Below are positions 58,104-64,000 of a stretch of DNA of 64,000 nt, piece by piece. The notes beneath the pieces are model-generated. The model was not told the origin of the DNA. It saw only the letters and a program-made list of their open reading frames with translations, and did not search any database. Origin of the DNA: Paeniglutamicibacter sulfureus (lineage in GTDB: Bacteria; Actinomycetota; Actinomycetes; Actinomycetales; Micrococcaceae). The stretch's first letter is position 1. Each line of letters begins with the position of its first letter. The stretch lies in the NCBI RefSeq assembly GCF_030512175.1, contig NZ_JAULBL010000002.1:223689-287688 (forward strand), given 5' to 3'. Made by a program: the position numbers and the translations under genes.

Positions 58104-59304
58104 CGAGCCGCACCTCCTTGGCGGCCAGCCAGGCGCGGACCAGCTCGGAGCTGGCATTGAGTTCCGGCGGAGCCAGTTCATAGCTGACCGGGGTTTGTGA
58201 GAAGACAACAGGGTGGCGCACGGTGGGAATGCAGCGTTCCCCATTTCCGGACATAACGACGGGCTCCAGCCCCAGTTTCCGGGCGAGTTCAATGCCGCCC
58301 TTGACGTCCTGAATGGGAGCGCAGGGCAGGCCTAATGCGGAGAGATCTTCAAACCACTGCGTCGCGGAGCGCCCGATCAGACGGCCCTGAAGAATGGGCC
58401 GCAGCTCCTCGCGATTGGTGTTCCGCTCCTGCGGGTTGCCGAAGCGCGGATCGGCGGCAATTTCGGGAATGCCCAGCGCATCGCAGAGTTTGGTGAACTG
58501 GCCGTTGTTTCCGGCCACGACGATCAACATTCCGTCGCCCGTGTGCATCGGCTCATAGGGGTAGAGGCTTGGATGCTCGTTGCCCATGCGGGTGGGTATG
58601 ACGCCGCCGGTGACGTACGCCGCAGATTGGTTGACCATTCCGGAAAGGGCGGACGAGAGCAGGTTCAACTCCACACGCTGCCCCTGGCCGGTAGCATTCT
58701 TGTGATGCAGTGCCCCCAGAATGCCGATGCTGGCGTGCAGGCCGGTGATCACGTCGAACACGGCCAACCCGGCGCGGTATGGCTCGGTGTCCTGCCCGCC
58801 GGTGATGCTCATCATTCCCGACACCGCCTGGACCAACAGATCATAGCCCGGCAATCCTGCTCCCCCGGCGGTGCCGAAGCCGGTGATGGATGCGTAGATG
58901 ATGTCCGGGTTCAGCGCGGACACGCACTCGTAGTCCAGCTGGAACTGGTCTAGTCCACCAGGTTTGAAATTCTCCACAAGGATATCGGCCTTGGCAGCCA
59001 GTTCATGGGCGACTTCAAGATCGGAATCGTCCTTCAGGTCCAGTGCAATCGAATGCTTATTGCGGTTGACCGACAGATAGAACGTGGCTTCGTCTTCTCG
59101 GACGGGCGGCTTCCAGCCGCGGGTGTCATCGCCCTGCGGGCTTTCAACTTTGATCACGGTCGCCCCCATGTCCGCCAGCAGCATGGTGCAGTAGGGCCCG
59201 GCGAGGACGCGGGTGAAGTCCGCAATAACCATTCCGCTCAGTGGTCCGCTGCCGGAGCGTCCGAAGGCCTGATTCAGCTTCGATGCAGCGTCAGTTCGAT
59301 TCAT
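58096..59304 (-). CDS. CaiB/BaiF family (III) CoA-transferase
   Basis: The 402-residue product has the family III features: ADFTRVLAGPYCTMLLADMG, DDTRGWKPPVREDEATFYLS, VNRNKHSIALDLK, DILVENFKPGG, and Asp155 in GYDLLVQAVSGMMSITGG, the acyl-enzyme aspartate. It moves CoA from a donor such as succinyl-CoA to the substrate acid, starting its degradation. It is the first gene of the long leftward cluster, facing a LysR regulator across about 217 bases. Which acid is activated is not visible. Confidence 0.93.
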   Translation of the reverse strand: MNRTDAASKLNQAFGRSGSGPLSGMVIADFTRVLAGPYCTMLLADMGATVIKVESPQGDDTRGWKPPVREDEATFYLSVNRNKHSIALDLKDDSDLEVAHELAAKADILVENFKPGGLDQFQLDYECVSALNPDIIYASITGFGTAGGAGLPGYDLLVQAVSGMMSITGGQDTEPYRAGLAVFDVITGLHASIGILGALHHKNATGQGQRVELNLLSSALSGMVNQSAAYVTGGVIPTRMGNEHPSLYPYEPMHTGDGMLIVVAGNNGQFTKLCDALGIPEIAADPRFGNPQERNTNREELRPILQGRLIGRSATQWFEDLSALGLPCAPIQDVKGGIELARKLGLEPVVMSGNGERCIPTVRHPVVFSQTPVSYELAPPELNASSELVRAWLAAKEVRLVG

Positions 59305-59320
59305 TTCGTGCCTTCCGGTT

Positions 59321-59374
59321 TGTGCTTCACATCACCACTGTCGCAAATCCCATTACTCCACGTCCAATACGTAT
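59321..59374. promoter_or_regulatory. Regulatory motifs between the CaiB and LysR genes
   Basis: TGTGCTTCACATCACC (59321-59336) resembles the 16-bp palindrome at 41223-41238, and AATACGTATT (59365-59374) is a perfect palindrome related to the ATCCAATACCAAA motif at 54266 and 60461. Both lie in the divergent spacer, where the LysR protein would be expected to bind. Confidence 0.45.
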
Positions 59375-59521
59375 TCCGATCCTGATTGATGCGTTCAGCA
59401 CAATAAACAATTTCGATCCTGTGTTCAGCAACCATCTTCCCCGCGCTCGATAAAACTTGATTATTATGCAAAGGTCACTAATCGTTGACACTTCTATGCG
59501 CCATCAGAATAATTGTCCGGT

Positions 59522-60424
59522 ATGGATATTCAACAGGTGCGTGCCTTTCTGGCTGTTGCCCAGGAACTGCATTTCGGGCGGGCTGCTCAGCAGTTGCATA
59601 TGGCCCAGCCCCCGGTCAGCCGCGCCGTTCAGAATCTGGAACGGGAGCTCGGCGCCGCCCTATTTGAGCGCAGCACACGCTCTGTTCGCCTCACCCCGGC
59701 GGGCGAGGCGCTGATCCAGCCGGCGACGGATATACTCGATGCCTGTCGGCGGGCCAGGACCATGGTGTCCCACGCCGGCAAGGGCGAGACAGGACGCGTG
59801 CGGGTGGCGTTCGCCGGAGCATCGTCACATGTCATGGTGGGAAAGCTGGCCAAGTTGGTCCGCCAGACCCATCCGGGCATCGACTTCGAGCTTTACAGCT
59901 CGAATTTCGCCATTCCGGCCTTGGACAAAGTCGGCAACGGTGCCATGGAAATCGGCATGGGAAGATGGAATTTCATACCGGCCGCTCTGAGCTCCCGGGT
60001 CATTGCCAATGAAAGACTCGTCATCGCCGTGCATGCCGGCCATCCGGTGGCCGAGCGGACGGCGGTGCGGATGGCCGACCTGGCCGGCGAGCCTTTCGTA
60101 ACCCTGCCTGCGGATCCCGGTGCCATCCTGCGCGACCACCTACTCAGGCTCGCCAACGATGCCGGGTTCCTGCCCTCGATAGTGCAGGTTGCCCCGGATT
60201 CATTGACGCTGGTCTCACTGGTAGCGGCCGAGATCGGGGTAGCGATGACGGTTTCTTCCGTTGCGGAGAATATCCATTATCCGGGCGTGGTGTTCCTGCC
60301 CCTGGCAGACCCCGCAGAGCCGGTTCTTTTGCGGATGATCTGGCGCAAGGACAACGACAGCCCTGCCCTGCGGGAGGTACTGAGGCTCTCTGAAATTGCA
60401 CTGCCTACGCCGGAGCTCGATTAG
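59522..60424 (+). CDS. LysR-family transcription regulator
   Basis: The 300-residue product has the LysR HTH at the N-terminus (MDIQQVRAFLAVAQELHFGR, AAQQLHMAQPPVSRAVQNLE, RELGAALFERSTRSVRLTPA) and a two-lobed effector domain with PLVTLPADP-like segments. The nearest ATG (59522) is used; a TTG three codons earlier has no better ribosome site. It is divergent to the CaiB operon and just upstream of the second acyl-CoA dehydrogenase, and probably activates both in response to the acid or its CoA ester. Confidence 0.93.
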   Translation: MDIQQVRAFLAVAQELHFGRAAQQLHMAQPPVSRAVQNLERELGAALFERSTRSVRLTPAGEALIQPATDILDACRRARTMVSHAGKGETGRVRVAFAGASSHVMVGKLAKLVRQTHPGIDFELYSSNFAIPALDKVGNGAMEIGMGRWNFIPAALSSRVIANERLVIAVHAGHPVAERTAVRMADLAGEPFVTLPADPGAILRDHLLRLANDAGFLPSIVQVAPDSLTLVSLVAAEIGVAMTVSSVAENIHYPGVVFLPLADPAEPVLLRMIWRKDNDSPALREVLRLSEIALPTPELD

Positions 60425-60460
60425 GAATCTAATGCGCTAAACGGATCAATTGCGCGGTCA

Positions 60461-60473
60461 TTTGGTATTGGAT
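60461..60473. promoter_or_regulatory. Motif TTTGGTATTGGAT upstream of the second acyl-CoA dehydrogenase
   Basis: It is the exact reverse complement of ATCCAATACCAAA at 54266-54278 upstream of tctC cluster 2. It lies about 83 bases before the acyl-CoA dehydrogenase start, a fitting place for an activator site. Confidence 0.4.
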
Positions 60474-60555
60474 CCGGGTGACGATTGCTGTCAGAGTGAG
60501 TGGGGCGAACGCAACAACCGGCGCCCATAAGGCCGTCTCCCCAGGAGGAACAAAT

Positions 60556-61779
60556 ATGAGCGTCATACCAGAAACCCTGCCCAAACCGGCGGAATTGCAG
60601 CCTGGTTCCGCCGCAGTCGGCGAGATCCGGTCGGATGTGCTGGATCTGCAGGGGCTGCTCAGCAGCGACGAGCTGAAACTGCGGGAAACCGTCCGCCGGT
60701 TTGTGCGGGAACGCATCAAGCCGAACATCAAGGACTGGTACGAAGATGCGCACTTCCCGGTGGAAATTTCCCAAGAGATGGGCGCCCTCGGGCTCCTAGG
60801 AATGCATCTGAAGGGTTACGGATGCCCGGGCCGATCCGCCGTCGAATACGGCATCGCAGCGATGGAACTGGAAGCCGGAGACTCCGGGCTTCGGACTTTC
60901 GTCTCGGTTCAGGGTTCCCTCGCGATGAGCGCCATCCACAAATGGGGTTCGGAAGAGCAGAAGAACCGCTACCTGCCCGGCATGGCGAAGGGCGAAATCA
61001 TCGGCTGCTTCGGCCTCACCGAACCCACGGCCGGCTCGGATCCCTCCAGCATGCAGACCTTCGCCCGACGCAACGGCAACCAATGGATCATAAGCGGCGT
61101 GAAACGCTGGATTGGCCTGGCCTCCGTCGCGCAGATCGCCGTTATCTGGGCCGCAACGGAAGACGGCGTTCGCGGATTTCTGGTCCCGACCGACGTTCCC
61201 GGTTTCACCGCCACACCAATAGAGCCCAAACTCTCCATGCGCGCATCGATCCAGTGCGACATCACCCTGGAGGACGTCATCGTGGACGAATCCGACAGGC
61301 TGCCTGGCGCCGAGGGCCTCCGCGGCCCGTTCTCCTGCCTGAATGAAGCCCGTTACGGCATCATCTGGGGTGCCATGGGCGCTGCCAGGGACAGCTATGA
61401 GCAGGCCCTGAGCTACTCGCTGGAGCGGACGCAATTCGATAAACCGCTGGCCGCCTACCAGATAACGCAAGAAAAGCTGGTGAACATGCTGCTGGAAATC
61501 CAGAAGGGCACCCTAGTAGCAATCCACACCGGCCGGCTCAAGGACGCCGGAACACTCGCCCCCGTACAGATCTCCGTCGGCAAACTTAACAACGTCCGGG
61601 AAGCCATCAAGATTTGTCGCGACGCCCGCGCCATCCTGGGCGGCAACGGGATCACCCTTGACTATTCGCCCCTGCGCCACGCCAACAACCTGGAATCGGT
61701 CCGGACCTACGAAGGCACGGACGAGGTCCACACCCTCATCCTGGGCAACCACATCACCGGCATTCCGGCATTCCGCTGA
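60556..61779 (+). CDS. Acyl-CoA dehydrogenase, glutaryl-CoA dehydrogenase-like (second)
   Basis: The 407-residue flavoprotein has GCFGLTEPTAGSDPSSMQTF, RWIGLASVAQIAVIWA and VRTYEGTDEVHTLILGNHIT with the catalytic Glu. It is clearly related to the first copy (57614-56421), but the N-terminus carries an extra 30 residues and many positions differ, so the two may use different CoA esters or steps. AGGAGG seven bases before the ATG at 60556 gives a very good start. It is transcribed with, or after, the LysR gene. Confidence 0.93.
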   Translation: MSVIPETLPKPAELQPGSAAVGEIRSDVLDLQGLLSSDELKLRETVRRFVRERIKPNIKDWYEDAHFPVEISQEMGALGLLGMHLKGYGCPGRSAVEYGIAAMELEAGDSGLRTFVSVQGSLAMSAIHKWGSEEQKNRYLPGMAKGEIIGCFGLTEPTAGSDPSSMQTFARRNGNQWIISGVKRWIGLASVAQIAVIWAATEDGVRGFLVPTDVPGFTATPIEPKLSMRASIQCDITLEDVIVDESDRLPGAEGLRGPFSCLNEARYGIIWGAMGAARDSYEQALSYSLERTQFDKPLAAYQITQEKLVNMLLEIQKGTLVAIHTGRLKDAGTLAPVQISVGKLNNVREAIKICRDARAILGGNGITLDYSPLRHANNLESVRTYEGTDEVHTLILGNHITGIPAFR

Positions 61780-62396
61780 GGAAAGGATGACGCGGCCACT
61801 GCGGAGTCATTGGCCAGCCTCGGCGATATTCAGTTCATTCCCAGGGCTGTCTTGAGTCCGTCTTCGACCAAAGCCATCCTGCCTGCGGACAGCCCGCCAA
61901 TGACAGCGACAGGCTCGTACATGACTGTCACCTCGTCACAGCACCCAGCGTAAGACCGGTCAGCCATCCGGCAACCAATCCATCGTTTCCCGGGACGGTG
62001 TCTTCGCGCCGGTGATTCCCTACCCAGAACACGCAACATCGTGTCCAATAAGCGTGTCGGATTTCGTGGCCTAATCCAACACCCTCAGTTCCCTGCCCGT
62101 GTGGGTTGAAGTGCCCGACCTGCGGGGCAAGGTTCCGTCAGCACCAGCAATCGCCGGTGGCCCGCTGATCTGTTTCTTTAGCCGACCCCCAAGATCGGCT
62201 CCGCCAACCAGTATTCAGGGCCTTGCTCAAGATCACGACCCGGTAATGCACAAGACCGCTGCAATGTTTCGGCCTTATCCGGGACCAAGATCTGTAGGAC
62301 ATTCTTGAGCATTCCTTGTGCCTTTTCCGCACCTTCCCGGGCGACCATGTACCCATGGGACCTAGCCCTGCCCCAAACCATGGAAAGGAATCCCCC
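61780..62396. other. Gene-free stretch left of the transposon
   Basis: About 620 bases hold no credible intact gene. Two minus-strand frames give coding-looking tails (YEPVAVIGGLSAGRMALVED and LEQGPEYWLAEPILGVG) without starts or known domains, suggesting eroded genes. The broken ORF at 62397 follows. Confidence 0.4.
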
Positions 62397-62474
62397 GTGC
62401 CCCCAACCGTCCTCGTGGACCTCGCCTCGGAGCTCGGCGCCGGCGCCATCACCCGATTCGTGCACGCCTTCGTG
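62397..62474 (+). pseudogene. 5' end of a gene broken by the Tn3-family insertion
   Basis: A GTG at 62397, with AAGGAA seven bases upstream, opens 26 codons (starting MPPTVLVDLASELGAGAI) with G or C at nearly every third position, as in true genes here. The frame runs directly into the transposon terminal repeat at 62475 and soon stops. The rest of the gene would lie beyond the other end of the transposon, outside the window. Product unknown. Confidence 0.5.
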
Positions 62475-62512
62475 GGGGTGGCTTGTGAAAAAGTGAAATA
62501 TCCGACGCTAAG
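62475..62512 (+). mobile_element. Tn3-family 38-bp terminal inverted repeat
   Basis: The repeat starts GGGGTGGCTTGTGAAAAAG and ends ACGCTAAG, exactly 38 bases, with the conserved GGGG start, GAAAA and ACGCTAAG of Tn3-family ends. The transposase stop lies just inside it. The element continues to the right, past the window edge. Tn3 elements make a five-base target duplication, which cannot be checked without the other end. Confidence 0.88.
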
Positions 62513-64000
62513 GTTTTGTCGAGCGCCGTAGTGGCCTGTATTTGCCGGGTTTGATCTTGTTGGTGCGTGGCCAGGTGTAGTCGCCGGTGAGGTTGATGTG
62601 TTCCCATCCCAGGGGTGAGAGGAACCGCAGCAGGTCCGGGTCGGTGGCGTTGCCCTCTTGGTTCAAGGTGGTGATGGTGCGGTCGAGGTAGACCGTGTTC
62701 CAGAGGACGATGGCCGCGGTGAGAAGATTCAGCCCTGAGGCCCGGTAGCGCTGCTGCTCGAAGCTGCGGTCGCGGATCTCTCCAAGTCTGTTGAAGAAAA
62801 CGGCCCGGGCCAGGGTGTTCCTGGCCTCGCCCTTGTTCAGCCCGGCCGTGACCTTGCGGCGCAGGTCGGGATCTTGGAGCCAATCCAGCAGGAAGAGAGT
62901 TCGTTCCAGTTTGCCCAGTTCCCGCAGTGCGGTGGCGAGTCCGTTCTGGCGTGGATAGGCGCCGAGTTTGCGCATCATCAAGGAGGCGGTCACGGTGCCG
63001 GTCTTGATGGATGTCGCCAGGCGGAGGATTTCATCCCAGTGCGCGGTGATGGTCTGCGTGTTGATGGTGCCGCCGACCAACGGCGCCAAAGTGGCAAGCT
63101 CCGGATCGTTAGTGGGTGTGTAGAGGCGGGTGTCGCCGATGTTGCGGATCCGGGGCGCGAACCGGTATCCAAGTAAGTGCATGAGGGCGAAAAGGTGGTC
63201 GGTGAACCCTGCGGTGTCGGTGTAATGCTCCTGGATCGCCAGATCAGACTCGTGATACAGCAGCCCGTCCAAGACATAGGTCGCGTCGCGGTCACCGACG
63301 TTGATCAGTTTGCTGTGGAAGGGCGAATATTTGTCTGAGACATGCGTGTAGATCATCCGCCCGGGCTCGGCCCCGTATTTCGGGTTCACGTGCCCGGTGG
63401 ATTCGGCATGGCTGCCGGCGCGGAAGCGTTGCCCGTCCGAGGACGAGGTGCTGCCATCGCCCCAGTGCGTACCGAAGGGGTGTGCGTGCTGGGCATTGAC
63501 CAGCTCGGCCAGGGCGGCACTGTAGGTTTCATCCCGGATATGGGAAGCCTGCTGGCGGTCCAATTGGGCGTAGGTGACGCCGGTGCATGACTCGGACATC
63601 TTCGTCAATCCTAGGTTGATTCCGTCGGCCAAGATTGCGGTGAGCAGGAGCTGCTTATCCTTGGAAGGTTGGCCAGACTTGAGATTGGTGAAGTGGCGTG
63701 TGAAGCCCGTCCAGCCATCGACTTCCATCAACAGGTCGGTGATCCGAATCCGCGGGAACATGGCGCTGGCCTGGTCGATCAAGGGTTGGGCGTGTTGCGG
63801 CACGATCGTCTCAAGCGGAGTGATCTTCAAGCCGTTTTCCGTGATCAGCACCCCGGCCAGTTCATCACGGGAGGCAAGCTCGTTGACCTGGTGCAGCCGT
63901 TCGCTGAGCCGGGCAAGTCGGTCCTTGAGATATTCTTCGCCGCCATTGGTTATGACCAGGGGAAGGTCCCCGGCGTTCTTCATGGCCGTGTAGTCGGGGC
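62508..64000 (-). CDS. tnpA: Tn3-family transposase TnpA (C-terminal half, cut by the window edge)
   Basis: About 495 residues of the transposase are present; family members have about 950-1000, so the N-terminal half lies to the right. The catalytic domain is intact: first Asp in [15 protein letters not shown], second Asp in [15 protein letters not shown], and the Glu in the helix [37 protein letters not shown] and [18 protein letters not shown] are the usual later motifs. An internal ATG at 63983 should not be taken as the start because the frame is open to the edge. The stop lies within the terminal repeat, as is common. The element looks recent and possibly active. Confidence 0.92.
   Translation of the reverse strand, partial: PDYTAMKNAGDLPLVITNGGEEYLKDRLARLSERLHQVNELASRDELAGVLITENGLKITPLETIVPQHAQPLIDQASAMFPRIRITDLLMEVDGWTGFTRHFTNLKSGQPSKDKQLLLTAILADGINLGLTKMSESCTGVTYAQLDRQQASHIRDETYSAALAELVNAQHAHPFGTHWGDGSTSSSDGQRFRAGSHAESTGHVNPKYGAEPGRMIYTHVSDKYSPFHSKLINVGDRDATYVLDGLLYHESDLAIQEHYTDTAGFTDHLFALMHLLGYRFAPRIRNIGDTRLYTPTNDPELATLAPLVGGTINTQTITAHWDEILRLATSIKTGTVTASLMMRKLGAYPRQNGLATALRELGKLERTLFLLDWLQDPDLRRKVTAGLNKGEARNTLARAVFFNRLGEIRDRSFEQQRYRASGLNLLTAAIVLWNTVYLDRTITTLNQEGNATDPDLLRFLSPLGWEHINLTGDYTWPRTNKIKPGKYRPLRRSTKP

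Overview
The window looks like part of a large conjugative plasmid, or an integrated conjugative element, of a high-GC actinobacterium. The protein styles suggest the Micrococcaceae (Arthrobacter and relatives), but this is inferred: there is no rRNA, tRNA or replication gene here to fix the host.

Layout. (1) 0.5-4.3 kb, mobilisation: a small coiled-coil protein, a candidate oriT, MobC, a MobA/VirD2-type relaxase and two accessory genes. (2) 4.5-8.5 kb, a defence-like island: a tightly overlapping three-gene operon (GIY-YIG nuclease, OGG-fold DNA glycosylase-like protein, second GIY-YIG protein) followed by two separate TIR-domain genes, each carrying a zinc-ribbon-like Cys cluster. (3) 8.9-22.1 kb, a type IV secretion module in two divergent operons. 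The leftward one encodes a degenerate P-loop protein, a small two-TM protein, TrbL/VirB6-like, SCO6880-like, VirB4-like, a 32-aa micro-protein and the TraG/VirD4 coupling protein. The rightward one encodes a small HTH protein (apparently frameshifted), a propeller-like membrane protein, an SLT-M23 wall hydrolase, a lipoprotein and a ParA-like ATPase. A 22-bp perfect inverted repeat bounds this module, and a diverged third copy lies on the other side of the defence island.

(4) 22.1-23.7 kb holds no intact gene, only eroded fragments and a long CATG palindrome. (5) 23.7-34.8 kb: a D-lactate-dehydrogenase-like FAD/FeS oxidase with a divergent GntR regulator, an alpha/beta hydrolase-fold protein that lacks its nucleophile, an IclR regulator, an OpuC-type ABC importer, a nitrilase-superfamily amidohydrolase and a DUF6282-like metal hydrolase. 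(6) 35.1-44.5 kb: TetR regulator, zinc alcohol dehydrogenase, alpha/beta hydrolase, Baeyer-Villiger monooxygenase, two SDRs and a TctCBA tripartite carboxylate transporter. (7) 45-45.6 kb: a decayed MFS transporter. (8) 45.6-61.8 kb: a long leftward run (CaiB-type CoA-transferase, thioesterase, acyl-CoA dehydrogenase, SDR, thiolase, TctC, TctB, TctA, ThDP enzyme, TctC, MaoC hydratase, two-subunit CoA-transferase) with a divergent LysR regulator and a second acyl-CoA dehydrogenase. (9) From 62.4 kb to the right edge, a Tn3-family transposon with its 38-bp terminal repeat has broken a gene.

How it may work together. The first half moves and protects the plasmid. The second half reads as catabolic cargo: the BVMO, alcohol dehydrogenase and hydrolase set could open a cyclic or ketonic substrate to a carboxylic or dicarboxylic acid, and the CoA-transferase, acyl-CoA dehydrogenase, hydratase, dehydrogenase and thiolase set forms a complete dicarboxylate-type beta-oxidation spiral, fed by two TctABC uptake systems. 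The substrate itself is not readable from the sequence.
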